From contig JBMONF010000046.1 of the NCBI GenBank assembly GCA_049323455.1, forward strand, positions 1-64,000: 64,000 nucleotides of DNA. Reading direction: 5' to 3'. The stretch is from Hypericibacter sp049323455 (GTDB lineage: Bacteria; Pseudomonadota; Alphaproteobacteria; Dongiales; Dongiaceae). Shown here piece by piece: positions 18,691 through 27,767 of this stretch. Each line of letters opens with the position of its first letter. The first letter of the stretch is position 1. The notes beneath the pieces were generated by a model. It saw only the letters and a program-made list of their open reading frames with translations, made no database searches and had not been told where the DNA came from. The position numbers were made by a program, and so were the translations under genes.

Positions 18691-19488
18691 GAGTTTCTTG
18701 ACCCCGATCGAGCGAAGTCCGCTCCAGCGACGGGTCCTTGCATCTGGCGGGCCTTCGCGCTGGCGCTTCTGCTCGTCGCGATGGCGACCGCTTCGGCCGG
18801 CGCAGCCGAGCCGAACTGGCCGGCACTGACCGGTCGCGTGGTCGATGAGGCCGGGCTGCTTTCGGCGCAACAGCGTGCCGATCTCGACAGCATGCTGGCC
18901 CAACACGAGGCCGCGACCGGCGATCAGATCGTGGTCGTCACGGTCAACTCGCTGCAGGGCTTGAGCATCGAAGAATACGGCGTCGGGCTCGGCCGGTATT
19001 GGGGGATCGGCCAAGCCGGCAAGAACAATGGGGCGCTGCTGATCGTGGCGCCCAACGAGCGCGAGGTGCGTATCGAGGTCGGCTATGGCCTCGAAGGCAC
19101 GCTCACCGACGCGCTGGCCTCGACCATCGTGCAGAACGAGATCCTGCCCGCGTTTCGCGCCGGGCGGATGGGCGAGGGCATCGTTGCCGGCACGACCGCC
19201 ATTCTGGCCGCACTCGGCGGCAAGTATCAGCCGAGCGAATGGGCCGCGGCCGGTGGACAGAGCGCCGGTCAAGGCAATGTCGACTTCCCCGACTGGGGCG
19301 TGCCAATCGTCTTCTTCATGCTGTGGCTGACCATCGCCTTGCTGATCAGCCGCTACAAGCGCCGCCATGGCGTGCCCACGCGCTCGCTTTGGCTCGGAGG
19401 GACCGGGAGCAGCCGCTCCTGGGGCTCGGGCGGTTTTTCCGGAGGCGGCGGTTCTTTCGGCGGCGGCGGCTCGTCGGGGCGGTGGTGA
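18643..19488 (+). CDS. TPM domain membrane protein (YgcG family)
   Basis: Secreted-side TPM (Psb32/MOLO-1-like) domain anchored by a C-terminal transmembrane helix. From the ATG at 18643 there is an N-terminal hydrophobic signal (WRAFALALLLVAMATASAGA), then the TPM domain: LTGRVVDEAGLLSAQQRADL, GDQIVVVTVNSLQGLSIEEY, NNGALLIVAPNEREVRIEVG, YGLEGTLTDALAS. A TM helix follows (WGVPIVFFMLWLTIALLISR), then a glycine/serine-rich tail (GGFSGGGGSFGGGGSSG) typical of YgcG proteins. The start is uncertain (18643 or 18661) because an intergenic repeat occupies the region. Part of a lemA-TPM-TPM cluster; function unresolved. Confidence 0.82.
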   Translation: MVTWVFMGPRLRGGDNEFLDPDRAKSAPATGPCIWRAFALALLLVAMATASAGAAEPNWPALTGRVVDEAGLLSAQQRADLDSMLAQHEAATGDQIVVVTVNSLQGLSIEEYGVGLGRYWGIGQAGKNNGALLIVAPNEREVRIEVGYGLEGTLTDALASTIVQNEILPAFRAGRMGEGIVAGTTAILAALGGKYQPSEWAAAGGQSAGQGNVDFPDWGVPIVFFMLWLTIALLISRYKRRHGVPTRSLWLGGTGSSRSWGSGGFSGGGGSFGGGGSSGRW

Positions 19489-19492
19489 CCTC

Positions 19493-20116
19493 ATGGCGCT
19501 GCTGAAGGGGGAAGATCGCCGGCGCATCGAAGCGGCCATCCGCACCATCGAGGCGCGCACCAGCGGGGAACTGGTAACAGTCGTGGCCGATGCGGCCGAT
19601 CCCTATTTCTTCGTCTCGCTGCTCTATGCCACGGCCGGCGCCTTCACCCTCCCGCCGGTGTTGTGGGCGCTCGGCGTCGCGACCGAATTCCTGCCGCTCT
19701 ACGCGATCCAGATCGCGACGTTCCTTGCGCTGTTGGCGTTCCTGCGTTGGCGGCCGGCGTTGATGTCCCTGGTACCGGATTCGGTCAAGCATGCGCACGC
19801 AGCCCGGATGGCGCGCGAGCAGTTCGTGGAGCTGGGTCTGGCCAATACGCCCGAGCGCGGCGGCGTGCTGCTGTTCGTCGCGGCGGCCGAGCGCTATGTC
19901 GAGATCATCGCCGACCAGGGCATTCACGCGAAGGTGCCGGCCGACGCCTGGAGCAAGGCCGTTGCAGCCTTCCAAGAACCGATCCGCGCCGGACGCACGG
20001 CCGATGGCTTTCTGGCTGCGATCGAGGCGGTGGGCGCGCTGCTGATGCACCACATGCCGGTGACGGAGGAAAACCCGAACCGACTGCCCGACGTGCTGAT
20101 CGAGATCGGGGGTTAA
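19493..20116 (+). CDS. TPM domain-containing membrane protein
   Basis: Second TPM-type protein of the cluster. ATG at 19493, 5 bp after the previous stop region. Seen: MALLKGEDRRRIEAAIRTIE, ARTSGELVTVVADAADPYFF (start of the TPM-like fold), two hydrophobic segments (YATAGAFTLPPVLWALGVAT; IQIATFLALLAFLRWRPALM), then RGGVLLFVAAAERYVEIIAD and GIHAKVPADAWSKAV, the second half of the domain. The domain is thus split by a membrane hairpin, a known arrangement for this group. 207 aa. Likely co-transcribed with lemA and the preceding gene. Confidence 0.85.
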   Translation: MALLKGEDRRRIEAAIRTIEARTSGELVTVVADAADPYFFVSLLYATAGAFTLPPVLWALGVATEFLPLYAIQIATFLALLAFLRWRPALMSLVPDSVKHAHAARMAREQFVELGLANTPERGGVLLFVAAAERYVEIIADQGIHAKVPADAWSKAVAAFQEPIRAGRTADGFLAAIEAVGALLMHHMPVTEENPNRLPDVLIEIGG

Positions 20117-20141
20117 AACAGTTTCAGTTTGACTCGATGCA

Positions 20142-20240
20142 CCCCCTCACCCAGCTTCGGGTAAGGCTCGGCCTTCGGCCGAGCCAACCCTTCGCAACCC
20201 TCTCCCCCAATGCATTGGGGGAGAGGGAAGGGTGAGGGGG
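20142..20240. repeat. Palindromic intergenic repeat (CCCCCTCACCC type)
   Basis: Outer inverted repeat CCCCCTCACCC / GGGTGAGGGGG (20142-20152, 20230-20240) encloses two perfect stems: GGCTCGGCC-TTC-GGCCGAGCC (20165-20185) and a 30-bp palindrome with 15-bp arms (20198-20227, centred on CCAATG|CATTGG). It sits between the TPM gene and the M81 peptidase gene and could act as a terminator as well as a repeat. Confidence 0.8.
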
Positions 20241-20299
20241 ATCATTTCCACTCAGCATGACGATGCACTAGAAGGAACCGGCTGGAGGAGCGGACATCC

Positions 20300-21805
20300 A
20301 TGGCGCGGCTCGCGATCGGCGGCTTCGTGCACGAAACCAACACCTTCGCGCCCACCAAGGCGCGCTTCGAGCATTTCGCCATGGCCGACGGTTGGCCGGC
20401 GCTGGTGCGAGGACCGGAGCTGATCGAGGCGGTGCACGGCATCAACCTGCCGGCCGCCGGGTTCGTCGAGATGGCGCATGCGCTCGGCCACGAGCTCGAG
20501 CCGCTCACCTGGTGCTCGGCCACGCCGCTCGCCCATGTCGAGCGCGAGGCCTATGAGCGCATCGCCGCCATGCTGCTCGACGACATCGCCAAGGCGCTGC
20601 CGCTCGACGGACTTTATCTCGACCTGCACGGCGCCATGGTGGCCGAGCATCTGGAGGATGGCGAGGGCGAGCTCCTGGCGCGCATCCGCAAGCTCGTCGG
20701 CGAGCGTTTGCCGATCGTGGTGGGGCTCGATCTGCACGCCAATGTGACCGAGGCGATGGTGCGCCACGCCTCGGCGCTGATGGCGTTCCGCACCTATCCG
20801 CATGTCGACATGGCCGAGACCGGCACGCGGGCGGCACGGCTGCTCGACCGGCTCGTGGCCGGCACGCCCTGCTTCAAGGCGCTGCGCAAGATCCCGTTCC
20901 TGATCCCGCTCACCTGGCAGTGCACGCTGATCGAGCCGGCGGCCTCGATCTATCGCCGGCTCGAGGAGCTGGAACGCGAGCCGGGCATGCTCTCCCTATC
21001 CTTCACGCCCGGCTTTCCGCCGGCCGACATCTACGAATGCGGGCCAGCCGTGGTGGCGCAGGCGACGAGCCAGGCTGCCGCCGATCGTGCGGCCGACGCG
21101 CTGGCACGGCTGGTCGAGGCGAGCGAGGCCGCCTTCGCCGGCCATCTCTGGCAGCCGGACGAAGCCGTGCGCGAGGCCATGAGGCTCTCGGTCAGGGCGA
21201 CGAAGCCGGTGATCCTGGCCGACACGCAGGACAATCCCGGCGCCGGCACCAACTCCGACACGATGGGCCTGTTCGAGGCGCTGGTGCGTGGGCATGCCCA
21301 AGGGGCCGTGGTCGGGCTCGTCTGCGATCCCGAAAGTGCTGCGCGCGCCCACGCGACGGGCGAGGGGAGTGTCGTGGAGCTGGCACTCGGCAACAAGTCG
21401 GGGCTGCCGGGCTTGGTTCCCTATCGCGGCAGCTTCAAGGTCGAGCGGCTGGGTTCGGGCCAGTTCACCGCGACCGGTCCGTTCTATCGCGGCTCGCGCA
21501 TGCAGCTGGGAGCCATGGCGCTCCTCGAGCACAAAGGCGTACGGGTCGCGGTGTCGAGCCGCAAGCAGCAGGCGGCCGACCGCTCGATGTTCCGTCATCT
21601 GGGCGTGGAGCCCGAGCGGCAGAAGATCCTGGCGCTCAAGAGCTCGGTCCATTTCCGCGCCGACTTCCAGGAGATCGCCGAAGCGATCCTGGTGGTGGCT
21701 TCGCCGGGGCCTAACCCGGCCGACCATCGCAAGCTGCCTTACAAGCGTCTGCGCCCAGGCCTGCGCCTCATGCCGCTGGGCCCGGCGTTTCAGGCGAAGG
21801 CTTAG
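20300..21805 (+). CDS. M81 family metallopeptidase (MlrC-like)
   Basis: Homologue of microcystinase C (MlrC), a family of predicted zinc peptidases/amidases whose usual substrates are mostly unknown. N-terminus MARLAIGGFVHETNTFAPTK is typical (HETNTF motif). Putative metal ligands lie in GLYLDLHGAMVAEH (~110), VGLDLHANVTEAMV (~141) and FRTYPHVDMAETG (~160-172). The C-terminal domain has DTQDNPGAGTNSDTMGL and the final VVASPGPNPADHRKLPYKRL. 501 aa is normal. Good ribosome-binding site CTGGAGGAGCGG before the ATG. Stands alone between repeats. Confidence 0.9.
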   Translation: MARLAIGGFVHETNTFAPTKARFEHFAMADGWPALVRGPELIEAVHGINLPAAGFVEMAHALGHELEPLTWCSATPLAHVEREAYERIAAMLLDDIAKALPLDGLYLDLHGAMVAEHLEDGEGELLARIRKLVGERLPIVVGLDLHANVTEAMVRHASALMAFRTYPHVDMAETGTRAARLLDRLVAGTPCFKALRKIPFLIPLTWQCTLIEPAASIYRRLEELEREPGMLSLSFTPGFPPADIYECGPAVVAQATSQAAADRAADALARLVEASEAAFAGHLWQPDEAVREAMRLSVRATKPVILADTQDNPGAGTNSDTMGLFEALVRGHAQGAVVGLVCDPESAARAHATGEGSVVELALGNKSGLPGLVPYRGSFKVERLGSGQFTATGPFYRGSRMQLGAMALLEHKGVRVAVSSRKQQAADRSMFRHLGVEPERQKILALKSSVHFRADFQEIAEAILVVASPGPNPADHRKLPYKRLRPGLRLMPLGPAFQAKA

Positions 21806-21865
21806 TCAACAACAGCGCACTTCGTTGTCGTCCCCGCTCTTTTGCCTGCGACGCCTCTTTGATCA

Positions 21866-22002
21866 CGCCCTCCCCTCGCGGGAGGGCGGGTGAGGACGGT
21901 GCAGGCCGTCCGAACCGGGAGGGGGATAAAAGACACCCCTCCCCGCATGGCCCTTCGCTGGCGCTTCAGGGCCACGCATCCCCTCCCGCAAGGGGAGGGG
22001 AT
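21866..22002. repeat. Palindromic repeat cluster between mlrC-like gene and xth
   Basis: Two strong stems in the 224-bp gap between convergent genes: CGCCCTCCC/GGGAGGGCG (21866-21874, 21880-21888) and ATCCCCTCCC/GGGAGGGGAT (21978-21987, 21993-22002), with a GGCCCT...AGGGCC dyad between them. It resembles common CCCTCCC-type alphaproteobacterial intergenic repeats and could terminate both genes. Confidence 0.65.
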
Positions 22003-22029
22003 GAAAGGGTGTGCGGCGCTCCGCTTCCC

Positions 22030-22833
22030 TCACATCTCCAGCTCGCACCAGACCGGCACGTGGTCCGACGGCTTCTCCTTGCCGCGCGGCTTCCGGTCGA
22101 TGCCGCAATCGGCGAGCCGGTCGACCGCCTGCGGCGAGAGCAGCAGGTGGTCGATTCTGAGGCCGTGATCCTTGGCCCAGGCACCGCCCTGATAATCCCA
22201 AAAGGTGTAGTTGCCGGGCTCGGGATGCCGCGTCGCGATCGCGTCGGTGAAGCCGAGATTCAGCAGCTCGCGGAACTTGGCGCGCACCTCCGGCCGGCAT
22301 AGCGCGTCGTTCGCCCAGATCTCCGGGTTGTACACGTCGTCGTCCGTGGGGGCCACGTTGTAGTCGCCGCCCAGCACCAGCACTTCCTCGTTCTTGAGCA
22401 GCGCCTTGGCGTGGCGCACGAGGCGCGTCATCCAGGCGAGCTTGTAATCGAACTTCTCGCTGCCGGAGGGATTGCCGTTCGGCAGATAGATCGAGGCGAC
22501 ACGCAAGGTCTTTCGCCTGCCCTTGCCCTTCGCACCGATCTCCACCAGCCCTTCGATGTAGCGCGCATGGTCGCCGTCCCTGGCGCCGGGGAGCTGGCGA
22601 TGCTCGATCGTCAGGGGATGGCGGGAGAGGATGGCAACCCCGTTGTAGGTCTTCTGCCCGACCGTCTCGACATTGTAGCCGAGATCCTCGAACTCCATGC
22701 GCGGGAATTCCTCGTCGATGCATTTGATTTCCTGCAGCAGCAGGACATCCGGCTTCTCCGCCTTGACCCAGGCAAGGGTCGAGGCGAGATGGGCCTTGAT
22801 CGAGTTGACGTTCCAGGTGACGACGCGGGTCAT
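22030..22833 (-). CDS. xth: Exodeoxyribonuclease III
   Basis: Mg-dependent AP endonuclease/3'-5' exonuclease of base excision repair. Motifs: VVTWNVNSIKAHL at the N-terminus, LLLQEIKCIDEEFP (metal glutamate, ~34), NGVAILSRHPL (~70), IYLPNG (catalytic tyrosine, ~120), LVLGGDYNVAPTDDDVYNPE (~158), FTDAIATRHPE, and the terminal RIDHLLLSP and PSDHVPVWCELEM. The start at 22833 (MTRVVTWN) is the family start; an upstream extension exists only as an open frame. 267 aa. Confidence 0.95.
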   Translation of the reverse strand: MTRVVTWNVNSIKAHLASTLAWVKAEKPDVLLLQEIKCIDEEFPRMEFEDLGYNVETVGQKTYNGVAILSRHPLTIEHRQLPGARDGDHARYIEGLVEIGAKGKGRRKTLRVASIYLPNGNPSGSEKFDYKLAWMTRLVRHAKALLKNEEVLVLGGDYNVAPTDDDVYNPEIWANDALCRPEVRAKFRELLNLGFTDAIATRHPEPGNYTFWDYQGGAWAKDHGLRIDHLLLSPQAVDRLADCGIDRKPRGKEKPSDHVPVWCELEM

Positions 22834-23052
22834 GGCGGGCGGTCTCCCCGCCGCGATCATAGGTGATTCTCCAGGGAGGGCGACCGCCGTTTTGTGCGGG
22901 TTGGAAAACACGGGCCGTCTTCCTTGCGAGCGCGCGGACCCGTGCCGGACGCAGGGGCGCGGTCTCCATATGGATGCGCGCTCGCACGAGCATGACGGGA
23001 GGAGCTATCGGCCAGAAAGGCCGGGGCAGGGCGGTGCTACGCTATCGGGGCG

Positions 23053-23403
23053 TCACACCGAAAAGGAGCTGCCGCAGCCGCAGGAGGAGGAGGCGTTCGG
23101 GTTCGAGACCTTGAAATAGGCGCCACCGAGATCCTGGACGAAATCCACCTCCGATCCCGCCAGCAGATCGAGAGAGGTGTTGTCCACGACGAGCTTGACG
23201 CCGTCGCGCTCGAACACGGCATCGTCGTCCTGGACGCTGTCGTCCAGCGAGAAGCCGTACTGGAAGCCGGCGCAGCCACCGCCTGAAACCGAAAGGCGCA
23301 GCATGAGCTGCTGGTTGCCCTCGGCGGCCTTGAGCTCGGCCACGCGCCGGGCGGCGCTCGGCGTCAGGTTGACGGTCTTGTCGGGGCTGGGCATGTGGGT
23401 CAT
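23053..23403 (-). CDS. erpA: Iron-sulfur cluster insertion protein ErpA (A-type carrier)
   Basis: A-type Fe-S carrier (HesB/IscA/ErpA). The three ligand cysteines are present: GGGCAGFQYGF (~48) and the C-terminal SSSCGCGSSFSV. VNLTPSAARRVAELKAAEGN and GGAYFKVSNPNASSS also match ErpA. 116 aa. It delivers clusters to apo-proteins. Divergent from the dGTPase gene (160-bp shared upstream region); this neighbouring pair is common in alphaproteobacteria. A second in-frame ATG 9 bp downstream (23394) is possible. Confidence 0.92.
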   Translation of the reverse strand: MTHMPSPDKTVNLTPSAARRVAELKAAEGNQQLMLRLSVSGGGCAGFQYGFSLDDSVQDDDAVFERDGVKLVVDNTSLDLLAGSEVDFVQDLGGAYFKVSNPNASSSCGCGSSFSV

Positions 23404-23563
23404 GGGGCGTGGCGCTCCTGAAACTGACCTAAATCTAGGAAGCAGGGCGGCTTTGTCAAACCGTCGCGCTCGGTCTTTCCCCGGTCGTCAGCCGAAGGGC
23501 CTGGAAAACCGGCCTTTTCCGACGTTGCCAGGGCAGGGCTCGGAGGGTAGTGTCCCCCGCGCC

Positions 23564-24799
23564 ATGCCGGCCGAATCTCGTCCCACGGCGGCGCAGCCCC
23601 ACCCGCCGCCCTTGCCTTATGCGCTGAAGCCCTATGCCGCGATCGCGGCGCGGAGCCGCGGCCGGCTGGTGCGCGAGCCCGAGAGCCCGACCCGCTCGCC
23701 CTTCCAGCGCGATCGCGACCGCATCATCCATTCGACAGCGTTCCGGCGCCTCAAGCACAAGACGCAGGTTTTCGTCTATCACGAGGGCGATTACTACCGC
23801 ACGCGGCTGACCCACAGCATCGAGGTGGCGCAGATCGCCCGCAGCGTCAGCCGCTATCTGGGCCTCGACGAGGATTTGGCCGAGGCGGTGGCGCTGGCGC
23901 ACGATCTCGGCCACACCCCCTTCGGCCATGCCGGCGAGGAGGCGCTCGACGCGGTCATGGCGCCCTATGGCGGCTTCGATCACAACGCCCAGACCTTCCG
24001 CATCCTGACCAGGCTCGAGCGGCACTACGCCGAGTTCGACGGCCTCAACCTGACCTGGGAGTGCCTCGAAGGCGTGGTCAAGCACAACGGGCCGCTGACC
24101 GGGCCCCAGGCGAGCGAGAAGGCGAAGGTCCGGCCCGTGCCGGCCACCATCGCGGACTATTGCGCGCAGCAGCAGGATCTGGAACTCGACGGCTGGCCCA
24201 ACGCCGAGGCGCAGGTGGCGGCGCTGGCCGACGACATCGCCTACAACAACCACGACATCGACGACGGGCTCAGGGCCGGGCTCTTCACGGTCGAGGATCT
24301 GGCCGATCTGCCGTTGGTGGGACCTGTCTTCGCCGAGGTATTGCGGCGGTATCCCGGCCTCGAGCACAGTCGCCTCGTCCATGAGGCGATCCGGCGCCTG
24401 ATCGACCGCATGGTCATGGACCTGATCGCCGAAACCGAGAGGCGGCTGGCCGAAGCCAAGCCGAGATCGGTCGATGAGCTGCGCCGCCTCGGCCGGCCGG
24501 TGGTCGCCTTCTCGCCCGCCATGGTGGAGCATGATCGCGCCTTGAAGGGATTCCTCTTCAAGCGCATGTATCGGCACGAACGGGTGACGCGCATGACCGA
24601 GCGCGCGCGTCGCGTCGTGAGTGAGCTGTTCCAGCATTTTCTCGCCGAGCCCGGGCGGTTGCCGGCCGAATGGGCGGCGCTCTGCCGCGCCGCCAGCGAG
24701 GCCAAGACGGCGCGTGTGGTCTCCGACTATATTGCCGGCATGACCGACCGCTATGCGCTGCGCGAGCACGAACGTTTCTTTGGCCAAAGAGACGAATAA
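23564..24799 (+). CDS. dgt: Deoxyguanosinetriphosphate triphosphohydrolase-like protein
   Basis: HD-domain dNTPase removing triphosphate from dGTP or other dNTPs; the type-2 subgroup of alphaproteobacteria. Visible: SPFQRDRDRIIHSTAFRRLK, VFVYHEGDYYRTRLTHSIEV with the first HD histidine, EAVALAHDLGHTPFGHAGEE with the HD pair, and FDHNAQTFRILTRLERHYAE. C-terminal AEWAALCRAASEAKTARVVS and DYIAGMTDRYALREHERFFG are also typical. I start at ATG 23564 (MPAESRPTAAQ), since the longer frame runs antisense through erpA. argS begins 13 bp after the stop, so dgt-argS-SPOR probably form an operon. 411 aa. Confidence 0.92.
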   Translation: MPAESRPTAAQPHPPPLPYALKPYAAIAARSRGRLVREPESPTRSPFQRDRDRIIHSTAFRRLKHKTQVFVYHEGDYYRTRLTHSIEVAQIARSVSRYLGLDEDLAEAVALAHDLGHTPFGHAGEEALDAVMAPYGGFDHNAQTFRILTRLERHYAEFDGLNLTWECLEGVVKHNGPLTGPQASEKAKVRPVPATIADYCAQQQDLELDGWPNAEAQVAALADDIAYNNHDIDDGLRAGLFTVEDLADLPLVGPVFAEVLRRYPGLEHSRLVHEAIRRLIDRMVMDLIAETERRLAEAKPRSVDELRRLGRPVVAFSPAMVEHDRALKGFLFKRMYRHERVTRMTERARRVVSELFQHFLAEPGRLPAEWAALCRAASEAKTARVVSDYIAGMTDRYALREHERFFGQRDE

Positions 24800-24812
24800 G
24801 AGCAACGATTAG

Positions 24813-26567
24813 ATGAATCCGCACAAGCATTTCCGCGGCGAGATCCTGCGCATCCTGAATGGCCTCGTGGCCGAGGGGCGGCTCACGGCCGGCCTCGACC
24901 TGTCGCGCATCACGGTCGAGCCGCCGCGCGAGCCGCAGCATGGCGATCTCGCCACCAACGCGGCCATGGTCCTGGCCAAGCCCGCGGGCCTGAAGCCGGT
25001 CGATCTGGCCGAGATGCTGGCCGAGCGGCTCCGGGCTCACGGCGACGTGGTGGAGGCTTCCGTCGCCGGCCCCGGTTTCATCAATCTGCGCCTCAAGGAT
25101 TCGTTCTGGCAGGCGCGGCTGGCCGACATCCTCCTTGCCGGCGCCGACTATGGCGCGTCCGATCTGGGGAAGGGTGCGCCCGTCAATGTGGAGTATGTCT
25201 CGGCCAACCCGACCGGACCGCTCCACATCGCCCATGCGCGCGGCGCCGTGGTGGGCGACGCGCTCGCCTTGTTGCTGGCCAAGGTCGGCTACGCGGTGAC
25301 GCGCGAATACTACATCAACGATGCCGGCGCGCAGGTCGACGTGCTCGCGCGTTCGACCCATCTGCGCTACCGCGAGGCGCTGGGCGAGGATATCGGCACG
25401 ATTCCGGAGGGACTCTATCCGGGCGACTATCTGAAGGACGTCGGCGCCGCGCTTGCCAGGCGCGACGGCAAGAAGTGGGTGGATCGGCCGGAGGCCGAAT
25501 GGCTGGCGCCGGTGCGGGCCTTCGCCACCGAGACGCTGATGAACGTGATCCGCGCAGATCTGGACGCGCTCGGCATCCATCAGGAGGTCTTCACCTCCGA
25601 ACGCAGCCTGGTCGAGGCCGGCGCGGTGCAGCGCGCGATCGAGGCGCTGGAGGCCCGCGGCCTGGTCTATGTCGGCGTGCTGGAGCCGCCAAAGGGCAAG
25701 ACCCCGGAGGACTGGGAACCGCGCCCGCAGACCCTGTTCCGGGCCACCCAGTTCGGCGACGACGTCGACCGGCCGCTGAAGAAATCCGACGGAAGCTGGA
25801 CCTATTTCGCCAACGACATCGCCTATCACTACGACAAGTTCCGCCGCGGCTTCCCCGCCATGATCGATATCTGGGGCGCCGATCATGCCGGCTACGTCAA
25901 GCGCATGCAGGCGGCCGTGAGGGCGATCACCGGGGGCGAGGGCGAGCTCGACGTCAAGATCTGCCAGCTCGTGAAGCTCCTGCGCGGCGGCCGGCCGGTG
26001 AAGATGTCGAAGCGCGCCGGCACGTTCGTCACGCTGCGCGAGGTCGTGGAAGAGGTCGGCCGCGACGTTGTGCGCTTCATCATGCTGACGCGCAAGAACG
26101 ACGCGCCGCTCGATTTCGACCTCGAGAAAGTGTTGGAGCAGTCGCGGGATAACCCCGTATTTTATGTCCAATACGCCCACGCCCGGGCCTGCTCGGTGCT
26201 GCACCATGCCGCCGAGGAGATGAAGGACATCGATTTGTCACTGGCGGCGCTGGCCAAGGCCCCTGTGGCGCGCTTGACCGACTCCGGAGAGCTGGGTTTG
26301 ATCAAGCTGATGGCCGGTTGGCCGCGCCTCGTGGAGAGCGCCGCCGAGGCTCACGAGCCGCACCGGATCGCGTTTTACCTGTACGATTTGGCGGCAGCTT
26401 TCCACGGCCTGTGGACCAAGGGCAAGGAGGAAGCGAGCCTTCGCTTCTTGGTTCCGGGCGACAACGACCTCACCTCGGCACGGTTGGCGATGGTGCGGGC
26501 GCTCGCTTTCGTCGTGGCGTCGGGGCTCGGTATTTTCGGCGTGAAGCCGGTCGAGGAGATGCGCTGA
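24813..26567 (+). CDS. argS: Arginyl-tRNA synthetase
   Basis: Class I synthetase charging tRNA-Arg. N-terminal additional domain (~1-110), then VEYVSANPTGPLHIAHARG with the HIGH-like HIAH (~138), YINDAGAQVDVLARS, WGADHAGYVKRMQAAV, and VKMSKRAGTFVTL (KMSK at ~396), then the DALR anticodon-binding domain (VQYAHARACSVLHHA onward). 584 aa is standard. The stop overlaps the ATG of the SPOR gene (TGATG), implying coupling. Confidence 0.97.
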   Translation: MNPHKHFRGEILRILNGLVAEGRLTAGLDLSRITVEPPREPQHGDLATNAAMVLAKPAGLKPVDLAEMLAERLRAHGDVVEASVAGPGFINLRLKDSFWQARLADILLAGADYGASDLGKGAPVNVEYVSANPTGPLHIAHARGAVVGDALALLLAKVGYAVTREYYINDAGAQVDVLARSTHLRYREALGEDIGTIPEGLYPGDYLKDVGAALARRDGKKWVDRPEAEWLAPVRAFATETLMNVIRADLDALGIHQEVFTSERSLVEAGAVQRAIEALEARGLVYVGVLEPPKGKTPEDWEPRPQTLFRATQFGDDVDRPLKKSDGSWTYFANDIAYHYDKFRRGFPAMIDIWGADHAGYVKRMQAAVRAITGGEGELDVKICQLVKLLRGGRPVKMSKRAGTFVTLREVVEEVGRDVVRFIMLTRKNDAPLDFDLEKVLEQSRDNPVFYVQYAHARACSVLHHAAEEMKDIDLSLAALAKAPVARLTDSGELGLIKLMAGWPRLVESAAEAHEPHRIAFYLYDLAAAFHGLWTKGKEEASLRFLVPGDNDLTSARLAMVRALAFVVASGLGIFGVKPVEEMR

Positions 26568-27715
26568 TGGCATCGGACCACAATCAGGGCGACGAGGACC
26601 TCCAGGCTCAGATTTCGGCAGCCCTGGCCCGACGCGGTCAGCGCCAGCAAGCCGGCGGCGCTCCTCGGATCGAGCCGACGCTGGGCTTGGGTGGGATGGG
26701 GCCCGGCGCCGATCGGGGGACGCCGTCCCGGGAAGCGCTGAACGAGGACGAGCCGGCGCCCGAGATTCCGCCGGCACCGGTCCATTTCCGGCGCGACGAC
26801 GAGCCGCTTTATCCGCCGCGCCCGAAGGCACCGCCGCACAAAGGCGGGCGCCGCTCCTGGCTCTGGTTCCTCCTGCCGGTGGTGGGTGTGCCGGTCGTGG
26901 TTCTGATTGCCCTGTTCTACTACCTCGGCGTCGAGATGCAGGGCGAGGGCGTGCAGGATTCGGCGCCGCTCATCGCTGCGCCCGAAGGGCCCGACAAGGT
27001 CAAGCCGACCAACGAAGGCGGCATGGCGGTCGAAGGCATGGACTCGGCCGTCCTCAATCAAACCGGCAACGGTCAGGCCAAGCCGCCGGCGGAGCAGCTG
27101 CTGCCGCCGCCAGAGGAGCCCCTGACGCCGCCGAGCGCGCCACCCTCGGGGGCCGCGCCCGGCGAGGGCCAGACCGCCACCAGCGGCGACGGCACGGCGG
27201 CAGGGGAGACGAGCGCGGCGCCCGCTGTCCCCTCGGTCGAAGTGCCGACGCCGCCCCCTGCGGCAACAGCGCCTGCTTCCGGCGAAACCGGCGCCGCGAC
27301 GGCGCCGGCGCCCGCTGCCACGACCGGCACCGGGACGACGGCCGCAGCACCGGCGCAGCCCGCGCAGCCGGCCGCGACGCAACCCCCTCAGCCGACACTC
27401 AAGCCGGTGGTGACGCAGACGGATGCACCCACGCCCAAGCCCCTGACGACCCAGACCGCGACCGCCGGCAGCTACCGCATCCAGCTCGCGGCCCTCCAGT
27501 CCGAGGAGGCTGCCACGACGGCCTGGAGCGTGCTGCAGAAGAAATATCCCGATCTGCTGGGTTCGCTCACGGCGACCATCCTCAAGGTCGATCTCGGCGC
27601 TCAAGGCATCTTCTACCGCGTTCAGGGCGGGCCGCTTGCCGACCGGCAGGCCGCGGAGAAGCTCTGCGGCAAGCTCGACCAGCGCGGCCAGGCCTGCCTC
27701 GTCGTGCGACCGTGA
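26567..27715 (+). CDS. SPOR domain cell-division/envelope protein
   Basis: Bitopic inner-membrane protein with cytoplasmic N-terminus (~1-95), one transmembrane helix (WLWFLLPVVGVPVVVLIALF, ~97-117), a long periplasmic Pro/Ala/Thr-rich linker (~150-300) and a C-terminal SPOR domain (~300-382: GSYRIQLAALQSEEAATTAW, FYRVQGGPLADRQAAEKLCG). SPOR domains bind denuded septal peptidoglycan, so a division-site role is likely. The neighbouring nagZ (peptidoglycan recycling), scpA and scpB support this; argS-SPOR-nagZ-M50-scpAB is a recurring alphaproteobacterial order. The ATG overlaps the argS stop. 382 aa. Confidence 0.88.
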   Translation: MASDHNQGDEDLQAQISAALARRGQRQQAGGAPRIEPTLGLGGMGPGADRGTPSREALNEDEPAPEIPPAPVHFRRDDEPLYPPRPKAPPHKGGRRSWLWFLLPVVGVPVVVLIALFYYLGVEMQGEGVQDSAPLIAAPEGPDKVKPTNEGGMAVEGMDSAVLNQTGNGQAKPPAEQLLPPPEEPLTPPSAPPSGAAPGEGQTATSGDGTAAGETSAAPAVPSVEVPTPPPAATAPASGETGAATAPAPAATTGTGTTAAAPAQPAQPAATQPPQPTLKPVVTQTDAPTPKPLTTQTATAGSYRIQLAALQSEEAATTAWSVLQKKYPDLLGSLTATILKVDLGAQGIFYRVQGGPLADRQAAEKLCGKLDQRGQACLVVRP

Positions 27716-27767
27716 ACCGCCCGCAAGAGGCGGTTCCGACACCCAAGCCAGCCGCGGCAGCCCCTGC

